Shown: piece by piece, positions 11,584 to 22,256 of the stretch
How the letters are laid out: each line of letters begins with the position of its first letter
Numbering within the stretch: position 1 is the stretch's first letter
Origin: Tritrichomonas musculus
Lineage: Eukaryota > Parabasalia > Tritrichomonadida > Tritrichomonadidae
NCBI GenBank assembly: GCA_039105265.1
Contig: JAPFFF010000004.1
Location: 1 to 64,000, forward strand
Length of the DNA: 64,000 nucleotides
Direction of reading: 5' to 3'
Made by a program: the position numbers and the translations under genes
The notes under the pieces: generated by a model
The model's input: only the letters and a program-made list of their open reading frames with translations
Databases searched by the model: none
What the model was told of the DNA's origin: nothing

Positions 11584-12544
11584 AGAACATAGGAAACTCT
11601 CATAATCTTTTGAAATTAATATATAATAAAGTATATCATATTATAAGAATATTTTAATAGAAAACATTTTCCTAATTTTGCGTATATACTGAGATATGAT
11701 TAAAGAAAGTTGCCAAAATTGAGAGGAATTTCTATTCAAATGTAGTATAATTTTGTAATTGATTTTTCTCGAAAATTTGGCGGACGATTTTTCTAAAAAT
11801 TTAATATAATATATAATGCAATGTATACTACTATTTAAGATAAATGTAATATACAGGTCATTCGTTGGCTCTGTTCTGGAATCGTTTTTTCCAAAAAAAA
11901 TCGTAAAATCGGCTAAAAATAGTGTAAATCGCTTTATCTCGGGATATATACTTATAATGCGCAATTTTTTTGCTTAATCGTGTTTTTAACATCATAATAA
12001 GACAAATAACCAATTTTTGGGTAAAAATATTGAATTTTGGCCGATATTGTTAGTAACGAGTTTTTTTGTATTTTTATCTTAATATAAAAAATCTCATTCT
12101 TCACGGATAGGAGTTTTTGGTTATTACTCTATATACAATAAACATACAATCCTATAATTTTATAATCATATACAATACAGTAATGCAATTATTGTTATAC
12201 TGATTATGTAGGTACACCTATTTTTTTTTCTGACATTTAATGCAAAAATACAGAAATCAAATTTTTGAAATATATTTTATAAATAACTCGATGCAAAGCG
12301 AAGCTAATAAAAATATAACAATTGATATATATTAAGATGCTTGCAATATATATTCTTATAATACCATAAATTTTGAAACATTTTTACATTTACGTCTGGA
12401 GACTCGTTATGAAAATCACAACTTTTTGAAAGACTCTCCGCCGCGATTTCGCTTAAAATCTGAAATCATCAATAACTATCTATGGTGAGTATATATTATT
12501 AATTTCGAAGCATATCGACATATCTCGAGAGTTTCCTATGTTCT
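11584..12544. repeat. 961-bp array repeat, copy 4
   Basis: Separates transposase copies 4 and 5. Termini and length are the same as the other copies. Confidence 0.8.
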
Positions 12545-12624
12545 ATATTTTTTTAAAATTTTTGACATATCATAAAATATTCAAATATTTCTATATATAA
12601 AAAGTGAAATGAAAAAATTATCTT

Positions 12625-14601
12625 TTATTCAGAATCATCATCATTAACCAAGTTATTCAACTGCTCATCAGCATTCCAAAATATCATGTTGTTCAAGCCA
12701 GCTGTTTTTATCATGCCCGTTGATTTGGTAGAAATTGAACGTCGATTTTTTTCATAAAAATTCCCCAAAATCCCACTTAACTCTTGAAATGGCATTTTTC
12801 TTGGCTTTGGATCGATTAACTTCAATAATGGCATTTTTCTTACAATTTGAACATTCTTCCAAAGGTACAATGCTTGCCGAAGATAGTAAATTATTGGACG
12901 TTCTTCAACTGGAGTGTTGTCAAAAATTTTCTTCCCACTGTCACTTCGTGATTCTGGAACTTTTTCTTCAATAGGCATGTTCTTGTACAATTCGTGCTCC
13001 AATAGAATGTATTTCATTGATTTCTGGAAATTCACGTGGCTGTCATCTTTTTTATTATGCCTCCGAACATTTGCAAAATTGTGTTCTTGGTAGTGTGAAC
13101 TGCATGCACCTGTATCAATAGCTTCTTCAGTGATTATTTGAGATGCAATTCCAATTGCAGTAAATATGTATTGTTTACACCAATTATCTGTGAAACATCT
13201 CATTTTCTTATAGGTATTGGGCTGCACACGATAGATTTTTAAGTTGTGTTCAATGACATATTGTTGCATAAGATAATAAATCAATACAATACTTGCACCA
13301 AGTAAAAGATAGTCAATAGTCTCTTGCCGACTTAGTGAATTCCTGAATAGTGCCTCTAGTAAGAGTGTAGAAGGAAGCATTGATAAAAGTAAATAAAAGT
13401 CTTCGTCATCAATTATTTTTTGAATTGTTTGTAAAGTAAACAATTTTTTTGGGAGGTCATCTTCCATTTTGCGTCCTTTGTTGTTATCCAATAAGTAAGG
13501 AGCAATTCCAATAGTTTTTAAATCTTCTGCAGACCGTGTTTCATAAGAATCATATGGAGAAACTAGGAATTCTTCAAGAGAGGATTTTCTGTAACGATCT
13601 CTTTTTGTCAGGTGCAATGGATCTGAAAAATGAATTAATACTGCAAATATTTTAATTATACCAACAGCACCAAGACTTAGGAATCTTTCGAAGTTACCAA
13701 TAATTTTGTCGATGAATATATTTGCATATATGCTATAAGTGTTGTCACCATCAGTGCCTAATCCGATAATACTTATGTTTTTTGGCATGAGTGATATGAT
13801 CGATTCAATTTTTTCGCGTAACTCTTGTGTTGCCTTACCTGACGTCGACGGAATACATGCAATTGGAAACTGTTTAAATTCTGGATTTAATGGTGCAAAT
13901 GTCATACCGAATTCTGCTTGTATCACTGAGTTATAATTTAATTTAATAAATTCTAAAAATTCGTTGTCATCATTAATAAATGTTTCTGCTAATTCTGGAT
14001 CGATCTCTTTGAGATTTAGCACGCCATCAATCCTACCATTTTTATTTACTTTGACATACGGTGTAACATATGCAGCATCAACCATGATAACTCCTTTTCC
14101 AGTAAAATTATTTGGTAAAAACCTTGACATGATATTCAAAATATTTTGTATATCGCCATTAAAAATGTCGTCATGTATTCCTAAATTAGCGAGAGCTTGC
14201 TTTCTATATGTTGAAGCAGTTTTATATGTTGGAAACAATAAATTGGTATTTAAAATATTGAAGTAATGTGGACTCATCATGCTTAACAGTGCAAAGAATT
14301 CGTGAAGTCCATCATAACGTCTTCCTTGAGGAAATTTTGTTATATTATCCCATGTAGCGCCGATGAATCTTAATACTATTGGACTAATATTAATCGTTTT
14401 TTGTTTGTCTTCTGGTATATTCAATTTAATTTTCTGTAAGTCTGCTATTTGTCTTTTTAGCCTTGTATTCTCCAAAATTAACCTTTCATTTTCACCTTGT
14501 AATCTTTGATTGTCTTCTAAGAGCTTTTCGTAAGTTTGCTGAGATCTTGCTTTTGCTCCTGTTTCGGGAGTAAACCATGATGGATTTCGCTTAGGCGCCA
14601 T
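12625..14601 (-). CDS. Transposase-like protein, array copy 5 (last of the array)
   Basis: 658 residues with a translation identical to copies 2-4. It is the copy nearest the host junction. It is followed by a full 961-bp repeat and then ankyrin-coding DNA, so it has complete direct repeats on both sides. If the mobile unit is a gene between two 961-bp repeats, 11584-15643 would be one complete element. Confidence 0.75.
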   Translation of the reverse strand: MAPKRNPSWFTPETGAKARSQQTYEKLLEDNQRLQGENERLILENTRLKRQIADLQKIKLNIPEDKQKTINISPIVLRFIGATWDNITKFPQGRRYDGLHEFFALLSMMSPHYFNILNTNLLFPTYKTASTYRKQALANLGIHDDIFNGDIQNILNIMSRFLPNNFTGKGVIMVDAAYVTPYVKVNKNGRIDGVLNLKEIDPELAETFINDDNEFLEFIKLNYNSVIQAEFGMTFAPLNPEFKQFPIACIPSTSGKATQELREKIESIISLMPKNISIIGLGTDGDNTYSIYANIFIDKIIGNFERFLSLGAVGIIKIFAVLIHFSDPLHLTKRDRYRKSSLEEFLVSPYDSYETRSAEDLKTIGIAPYLLDNNKGRKMEDDLPKKLFTLQTIQKIIDDEDFYLLLSMLPSTLLLEALFRNSLSRQETIDYLLLGASIVLIYYLMQQYVIEHNLKIYRVQPNTYKKMRCFTDNWCKQYIFTAIGIASQIITEEAIDTGACSSHYQEHNFANVRRHNKKDDSHVNFQKSMKYILLEHELYKNMPIEEKVPESRSDSGKKIFDNTPVEERPIIYYLRQALYLWKNVQIVRKMPLLKLIDPKPRKMPFQELSGILGNFYEKNRRSISTKSTGMIKTAGLNNMIFWNADEQLNNLVNDDDSE

Positions 14602-14682
14602 TAAAAAAAAATGATTCTATATTGAAAATTTCAGAGGTTTTTAAATTTGAAAGGAAAAAAAAGCATGACCACGAAAAATTAT

Positions 14683-15643
14683 AGAACATAGGAAACTCTC
14701 ATAATCTTTTGAAATTAATATATAATAAAGTATATCATATTATAAGAATATTTTAATAGAAAACATTTTCCTAATTTTGCGTATATACTGAGATATGATT
14801 AAAGAAAGTTGCCAAAATTGAGAGGAATTTCTATTCAAATGTAGTATAATTTTGTAATTGATTTTTCTCGAAAATTTGGCGGACGATTTTTCTAAAAATT
14901 TAATATAATATATAATGCAATGTATACTACTATTTAAGATAAATGTAATATACAGGTCATTCGTTGGCTCTGTTCTGGAATCGTTTTTTCCAAAAAAAAT
15001 CGTAAAATCGGCTAAAAATAGTGTAAATCGCTTTATCTCGGGATATATACTTATAATGCGCAATTTTTTTGCTTAATCGTGTTTTTAACATCATAATAAG
15101 ACAAATAACCAATTTTTGGGTAAAAATATTGAATTTTGGCCGATATTGTTAGTAACGAGTTTTTTTGTATTTTTATCTTAATATAAAAAATCTCATTCTT
15201 CACGGATAGGAGTTTTTGGTTATTACTCTATATACAATAAACATACAATCCTATAATTTTATAATCATATACAATACAGTAATGCAATTATTGTTATACT
15301 GATTATGTAGGTACACCTATTTTTTTTTCTGACATTTAATGCAAAAATACAGAAATCAAATTTTTGAAATATATTTTATAAATAACTCGATGCAAAGCGA
15401 AGCTAATAAAAATATAACAATTGATATATATTAAGATGCTTGCAATATATATTCTTATAATACCATAAATTTTGAAACATTTTTACATTTACGTCTGGAG
15501 ACTCGTTATGAAAATCACAACTTTTTGAAAGACTCTCCGCCGCGATTTCGCTTAAAATCTGAAATCATCAATAACTATCTATGGTGAGTATATATTATTA
15601 ATTTCGAAGCATATCGACATATCTCGAGAGTTTCCTATGTTCT
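14683..15643. repeat. 961-bp array repeat, terminal copy at the host junction
   Basis: Full length. Its last bases CCTATGTTCT (15634-15643) are followed by TATAAAAGAAG, which is ankyrin-coding on the minus strand, instead of the ATATTTTTTT seen inside the array. The junction therefore coincides with the end of the inverted terminus, which marks this terminus as a true element end. Confidence 0.8.
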
Positions 15644-18600
15644 TATAAAAGAAGATTAATTATTTCAAGGTTTTGAAGTTCGATTGCTTGGCATAAAGGT
15701 GAATTATAAATTAAAATTAATAAATAATATAAATAATATAAAGGTAAATTTCATTTAAACATTTTTCTTTTAATTTTGATTTTATTGAATTTTTTGAATA
15801 AAATTTCATTGAAGAATTCAAAATTTGAATGTTATTTTAAAATTCAATTAGAAATTTCATTAATTTTTGAATATTTTTAAAATTGTATTGAAATGAAAGG
15901 AAAAAATTTTATTAAAATATTGATAGCTTAAATTACATTTTTAAATATGTTTTAAATATTTCCATCGTTGGGATCGATTTTTTCATGTGATAAAAGAAGT
16001 TTGATTATTTCGATTTTTTCATTCTTAACTGCCCAATACAATGTTGTTTCATAAATAAATAATATTTAAAACTGGATAAAAACAATTTGTTTTTTTAAAA
16101 ATTACATTTAAAATTGAATTAAAATTTGATTGATTGAAATATTTGAATGTAAATTGAATTCAAATTTTTGTTTTTGAATGCCATTTAAAAAAGACATCAG
16201 TTAAAATTCCTCTTATATTAACTTCAATTTTATCATTTGATAGCAAAAGCTTAAAGATTTCAATATTTCCTACAATGGCAGCTTGCATTAATGGATGATA
16301 ATTAAAATATTAATAAAAAACAGAATTAAAGTATATAGTTTGAAATTGAATTCATTTTTTTGTTTTTGAATGCCATTGAAAAATTTGAGATAAAATTTCA
16401 TTGAAAAATTTGCTTTTTAATTTCATTGAAATGTATAATTTCAAACTTTGTTAAATTAATTCTATAAAAAATAGAGTATTTATTAATATCAATTTTTTCG
16501 TGTGCTAGGAGAAGATTTACGATTTCAAGATTTTGTATTTTAATTGCTCCAAATAAAGGTGTATAATAAATTATATATTTAAAATATCATATAAATTGTT
16601 AACATAAAATTCGATTAAAATAATAATTTTTTTTCAAAATATTATTTGAATGTTTAAATTTTGAATGATATTAAAAATTTGAGCTTTTTGAAATTGAATT
16701 GAAATATTTTTTTTTTTTTTTTTTTTTTTTTGAATGTCATTGAAACAAATGTCAATGAGCATGATTCAAAATAAAATTATTCTGAATTCTATTAAAATAA
16801 AATGATTTTGAATGATATTTAAGAAAAAAAATTATTGTAAATTGATATTCTATTAACATCGATTTTTTCTTTTGATAAGAGAATTTTAATGATTTCAATA
16901 TTTTCTATTTCAATTGCTTTATAAACCCTATTAAATCGTTTTCATCTCTTATTCAATTTTTCGAAAAAAAATTGAATATTTTTATTCAATATTTTGAATG
17001 ATTATTTGAGGTTTTTATTAAAAAGTAGCTATCGGGGGATGAAAATTATTTTTTTTAAAAATCAAAAGTATTCAATTTATATTAGTAAAAAAAAATTGAA
17101 TAAAAATGAAAATTTTTATTAAATCATGCGAATAGTTTAAAATGGAAACCTTAAACCTCCCTGGCTAGCTTAGCTACTACAGATGAATGCATTTGATCTT
17201 TTTGTTGCCTACTCTAATGACAAATATAAAGTTTTGTCTCTGGCTGCTTTTTCTTGAAACCAAAAATAAAAATGACAAAACCGAATAAAAAAAAAATTGA
17301 AAGAAAAAAGCAAAATCTTTCAATTTTGAATAAGAGATGAAAAAGATTTAATTGAGTTTATAGTGGTGTTGAATTAAATATATGATTTAAAACGTCATTT
17401 AAATATTTTATTCAAAAATTTCATTCAAAAAAATTTTTTTTGAATTTCATTGAAAAAGTTTATTTATTGAATTATATTGAAAAGTTTGTGATCGAATTAC
17501 ATTGAAAAAGTTGTGATTGAATTTCATTGAATTATTTCTTTAGAATTTTTATTAAAATAATTGATTTTTTTTCAATGTCATTTAAATGGTTCATGTGGAA
17601 TTTCATTGAAATACTAAATTTACAAAATTTTATTCAATTGAAATTGTTTAAAAATTATGCCATATTCAAGGTCAAATTTTTCATTAGATGTAAGAAGTTT
17701 AACGATTTCGACATTTGATTGTGAGATTGCAAGCCCTAAAGGTGATATATTAAAATAAAATATATTGAAATTTGATTCAAAATTTTGGCAATGAATTACA
17801 TTCAAAATTCAATGCTAAAAACATATCCACGATTAACATCAATTTTATCATTCGATAAAAGAAGTTTAACATATTCGATGTTTTTCATTTTAATTGCTAA
17901 ATACAATGGGGTCATATAAAAATAATTAGTTGAAATGCAATCCAAAAAAACTTTGATTATATAATTTTATTAAAGCATTTATAACGATGAATGTCATTCA
18001 AAAAACCATTAATCCAAATATTATTTGTAAATTTTAATTTGAAATGTCATTAACAAATTTAATTCTGAAATGTTATTTAAAAAAAAAAAATTGATTTGAA
18101 AATATTTAAAATGTTGACATCAATTTTATCATTAGATAAAAGAAATTTGACAGCTTCAATGTTTTTATTTTTCAATGCCAAAAGTAATGGTGATTGATAA
18201 GATAAAATACAATTATAAATTTTTTTATTAAAAAAAAAATTGTTTTAAATTATTTCATAAATATTGATGATTGAAATTCTATTGAAAAAGTTGATGTTAG
18301 AATTTTATTTAAATTTTAATAAATTATAAACGCATAAAATATTGACATCAATCTTTTCATTCTCTAAAAGAAGTTTTATGATTTCAATATTGGCCAATTC
18401 AATAGCCAAAAATAGTGGTGTTTCATAAATTTTTAATTATTTATTTTCATAAAAAAAATTAATTTTCATGTAATTATATAAAACAAAAGACTGTTTAAAA
18501 CTTTATTCGAACAGTTGTAATTTTTGAATGTCATTCAAAATGTTTTCTTTGAATTTTATTTGAATTATTAAAATTTTGTGAATTTTATTAAAATTTCCTA

Positions 18601-18960
18601 AATTAAAAATAGATATCAAATTAACATCAATTTTTTCATTAGACAAAAGAAGTTTGACAATTTCAATGTTTTCTGATTCAACAGCTAAATACAAAGCTGA
18701 TTGATTAAAGTCATATCAAAAACTTCATTCAAATTTTCAACTTTTTTAAATCTTATAAAAAAAACAAAATTGGCTGAAAAATTGATAAAAGATTAACATC
18801 TACATTACTATTTGATAAAAGAAGTTTAACGAACTCGATATTTTCTTTTTTAACTGCTGCACATAATGGTGATTCATTAAAAAAATCACATCACAAAATT
18901 TCATTCAAATTCCCACTTTTTGAATGCCATTGAAATTTTCAAATAAAAATTGAATTAAAA
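15644..18960 (-). pseudogene. Decayed ankyrin-repeat gene with about 11 separated repeat units
   Basis: On the minus strand the pattern TPLxLAIExxNIEIVKLLL followed by SNEKIDVN recurs near 18800-18890, 18610-18700, 18345-18425, 18115-18195, 17830-17915, 17655-17745, 16860-16920 (split by an insertion), 16484-16560, 16215-16300 and 15985-16055. A last unit runs up to the array junction at 15644. Units are 170-300 bp apart. The AT-rich spacers have stops in the ankyrin frame and often decode to FNEI or FNDIQ-like words. There are no GT...AG boundaries at the unit edges, so the spacers are not obvious introns. It was probably the C-terminal part of a DUF3447/ankyrin gene; the matching domain lies upstream on the same strand. 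Confidence 0.75.
16924..17358. mobile_element. 435-bp inverted-repeat element (MITE-like) inside an ankyrin unit
   Basis: The ends match in inverted orientation: a left arm with ATTAAATCGTTTTCATCTCT and a right arm with the complementary AGAGATGAAAAAGATTTAAT. TATA stands on both sides (16920-16923 and 17359-17362) as the likely target duplication. Removing the element and one TATA restores the ankyrin reading STPLYKAIEIENIEI. It has no coding capacity. The less AT-rich core near 17155-17255 matches nothing I recognise. Confidence 0.75.
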
Positions 18961-19838
18961 TAAACAAAATAAAATGTTCAAATCAACATTATTAAAAGGT
19001 CATACAACTGAATTTTTAGAGTAAAACTCAATGATTGATTTGTTTAAACTAATTATATTTTATTATTATAATAATAATTAGTTTTATAAATATTTGCATC
19101 GTACATAATTCAAATTAAAATAAAAACTAAAAGAATATAAGTATATATTAAATTTTCTTCAGATAATAAATTTGAGTATTTTATCTCAATTTATTTTAAT
19201 TATTTTTGATAAGAATTTTATAACACTTTATAAAAATTTAGAATAGCGATAACTTTTTATATAATTTATTCTAATCATTAATTCTTTTGATATCTTTTTA
19301 TATACTTTTAAAACATTAAGTGTTATATAAAAATAATTATTATTATTGAAAAAAAAATTTCATTTTTTTGATAAAAATGCAGAAAAATAGAATTTGTTGA
19401 ATTATTAAATGATGATTTTAAAAAAATTGGACGTTACAGGAGTCCAATGAAGAATATAGTTTTATTTATATGCATTTACTCTCTAATATATTTGAATTTC
19501 ATTCCAAATCAAATGTCAGTTTTTTCTAAAAATGCAGATTTAGTTGATTGGTTTCATAAATATAAAAAGTCTAACATTTCAGTTACTGAAGGATTTTGTC
19601 AAAAAGTAAAATATTATTTGTATAACACATAGTATACCCATTCAAATGACATCTATATTTTTTAAATGATACAAATATATAAGAAATCGATATATATTGA
19701 ATTTTAATTAAAGTCTTTATTTCAATCATTACATTTTATAATATTGGATATAAAATATATATTATAATTATTTAATAAATTATTTATTAATATAAATATA
19801 AATTTATTTAATTTTATTTTTTATTCAATTTAGTTGTT
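18961..19838. other. AT-rich stretch between the ankyrin cluster and the DUF3447 domain
   Basis: I see no convincing gene. A 61-codon plus-strand ORF at 19447-19632 starts with a hydrophobic stretch, but it has no family resemblance and lies in very AT-rich DNA. The stretch may be decayed linker of the ankyrin gene. Confidence 0.4.
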
Positions 19839-21146
19839 CTACCTTTCATTATTATTACTTAACATTTCCTTGGCAATAGAAGTGTAACCATATTTAATGA
19901 GAGGAGAAAGAGAATCTTGTAACCATTCATTTTGGAAATACCAAAAATTGTAATATTTCAACATTTGAGGTGCGAATTTTTTACAGTCAACATTTTCAAG
20001 AAAAGTTGTTTTTATGTAATCAGCGACATCTTTATGATGACATTTTATTGCTTCTATAAAGCATTGATTATAATCATTATTTGGCGGTTTAATTGGTTTT
20101 TCTTTGAGTATATTCAAAATTTCAATACTTTTGCAAGAGAGATTGTGCCTCAGCTTTTTGAGAGAACTAATTGAAAGAAAAAATAGGAGAAAAATGGAGA
20201 ATAATATTTTGAGAATATTTAAGTAAATAAAAAAATTGATGCATCTTTTTATATTTTTACATAATTTTTACCGAGACTTACATCAAAAGGAAGGATCGGT
20301 AAAAATTTTGTAACATAAAAAGATGCATTTTTTTTAACATGAATAGTCTCAGTAAATATTATTCTGCATTTTCTTCTTATTTTTTTCTATTAGTTCTCTC
20401 AAAAAGCTGAGGCACAATCTCTCTTGCAATACAAAATTTCAATACTTCTGCCATGAATTGCATAAAGCCAAGTAATTGGTGTCAATTTGGCACTTTTTTC
20501 TAACATATGCTCAAAAACTTGAACTGAGCCAAAAAAAGCAGCATAATTAATTAGAATGTTATTTTGTTTATTCTTACTTAAAAATGAGTTTGATTCATAC
20601 ATCGAAGTTAATTTTATTTCAAAATATTTTGAAACATTATTTTTAGTTAATTGAACTAATTGATCAACTGAATCAATACGAATCGCTTGAGCAATTGGTG
20701 CCGAATTCTCACCGATATTTTGGCATTCGTTAAAATCTTGGTTTTTTGGGCATATTCTTTAAACAAGTATCGGTGGTAAGATAAATTAATATATTTGGGA
20801 TTGGAAATTATGTATAGGAATGATGGATCTTCTAGTGAAATAATTTTTTCTTTGATAAAATATAAGATAACGCGGCGATTTCCTTTGAAAATATTGAATA
20901 TTTCTTTGAATCCATATTTTGAAATAGAATCTTTGAAATTATTTAAAATTTGCTCGATTTTGTTTATGAATTCTGGGGAACGAATGTGATTGTTGGATAT
21001 TCTTGCTAATAAATAAAGAAATTGTTTGAATTCATCTGGTTCAACATATTTTTTTTTTTCACCAAATTGACTAGTTCTTGAAAATGGTCATCGTTGTGAT
21101 CTTGGTCATCAATAAATAGCAAAAGAGCTTTTTGCATTTCATTCAT
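19839..21146 (-). pseudogene. DUF3447 protein gene, broken by a MITE and frameshifts
   Basis: Starts at ATG 21146 (MNEMQKALLLFIDDQD) and ends at TAG near 19839. The pieces carry trichomonad DUF3447 landmarks in order: FLYLLARISNNH, FINKIEQIL, EIFNIFKGNRRVILYFIKEK, GENSAPIAQAIRIDS, INYAAFFGSVQVFEHML, LTPITWLYAIHGRSIEIL, then ECIK-type FIEAIKCHHKDVADYI and SPLIKYGYTSIAKEML. The frame shifts at a long A run near 21050-21060 and again near 20760. A 301-bp element splits the gene after SIEIL. Function of DUF3447 is unknown; in trichomonads it usually precedes ankyrin repeats, as here. Confidence 0.8.
20131..20431. mobile_element. 301-bp foldback MITE with a 16-bp target duplication
   Basis: A perfect 38-bp inverted repeat lies at 20132-20169 and 20391-20428 (starting TGCAAGAGAGATTGTGCCTC). 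Weaker complementarity continues inward, with a second matched pair GATGCATCTTTTTATA / ATAAAAAGATGCAT. Nearly the whole element can therefore fold into one hairpin. CAAAATTTCAATACTT occurs on both sides (20115-20130 and 20432-20447). Removing the element and one copy restores the DUF3447 frame SIEILNILKEKP. Confidence 0.85.
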
Positions 21147-22256
21147 TTTTTTCAATATATAATCTTATTATTTCACTTTTTTTTATGATGTCGAACATTG
21201 ATTCCAATATTTTAAATATTGAAAAGTAATTTATAAGGGAAAATTTAGTGTCAAACTTTTTTCAATATATAATCTTATTATTTCACTTTTTATGATGTCG
21301 AACATTGATTCCATCCTAAAATGAATGAAATGCAAAAAGCTCTTTTGCATATGTTTAATTCAGTTTTGAAAAGTAATATATAAAATATGGAAATTAATAA
21401 TTTACGATCTTTGTTTTGATAAAAATTCATCAATAAATATATATTACTTTTCAATATTTAAAATATGGAAATTAATAATTTACGATCTTTAATAATTTTA
21501 TAAAGCATAATATTATAATAATGATAAATAAATTTTTTAGATATTTATAAATTACTTTGTCATTATTCAATTTTCAAAGCTCTTTTTTAAATATTTGAGA
21601 CATCTCAAATCTCTCACAATTTCATAAAAAATTTATTCATATAAAGGTAACTGCACTCCCATTTGTATGATAATTTTTATTTTCCTCAATTATTAATTTA
21701 TATATATAATTATAATAAATATTTAAAAATATATTTTAGTATTTTAATTAGATATTTCCAAGATATTTATATTTATTATATTTGTGAAGTTTACAAATTT
21801 ATTATATTGAAAAAAATTGAATAAAAAAGTTCCCTTTTTTGTATTAATACGTTATAAAATAACCGCCACCAAGGCCAATTATAATTGAAAGGTGGGCCGA
21901 CTTTTGAACGGCAGTTTATAGGAATCAAAATAACCAAAAAAAAATATTTAACAAACAGATAATAAAAATAAATCAAATTAAAAAATAAAAGAATTCTAAT
22001 TCTGTAATATTAGTTAATTTATTAATTTATAAATTTTTTTAGATTACTTTGTTTTTTATCATTATATTTTGATGAAAATGAACATTTCATTACATCAAAA
22101 TATTTGTATATCATATGATACAAGTATTTGCCAACTTTACATCTAATTACTCGTTTTTTAATCAAATATTTAAATATTTTAAACACGTATCGACAATGAC
22201 GAATGAATAAAATTATTCGTGTAAAAAACGAAAACAAACTTGGAAAAAGTCATGCT
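21147..22256. other. Rearranged AT-rich spacer with local direct and inverted duplications
   Basis: Bases about 21147-21212 (ending TTATGATGTCGAACATTGAT) recur at about 21257-21314. The first codons of the DUF3447 gene (21122-21146) recur in inverted orientation at 21319-21348. A further direct repeat, AATATGGAAATTAATAATTT, occurs near 21386 and 21464. Two small minus-strand ORFs here (61 and 71 codons) show no family features. Confidence 0.6.

Larger units (their letters stand above)
1..15643. mobile_element. Tandem array of a DDE-transposase-like element (3099-bp period)
   Basis: The same unit recurs with anchor sequence at 1, 3096, 6195, 9294, 12393 and 15492. The period is 3099 bp, except 3095 for the first unit, which lacks 4 bp near the end of its gene. 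Each unit is a 2138-bp segment with one minus-strand transposase-like gene followed by a 961-bp repeat. A perfect 21-bp inverted repeat flanks each gene segment (135-155 and 2284-2304 in the first unit). Homology stops at 15643, exactly where the inverted end of the 961-bp repeat stops, and ankyrin-coding DNA follows. The array starts before the window, so its full copy number is unknown. Near-identity of copies implies recent amplification or homogenisation. Confidence 0.9.

Noticed and set aside
1-15643. The array as a CRISPR-like or satellite array
   Set aside because: The unit is 3.1 kb with a protein gene; there are no short repeats with unique spacers.
15644-18960. Ankyrin linkers as introns of a working gene
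   Set aside because: No GT donor or CTAAC/AG acceptor signals at the unit edges, unlike the clear intron at 45057-45380.
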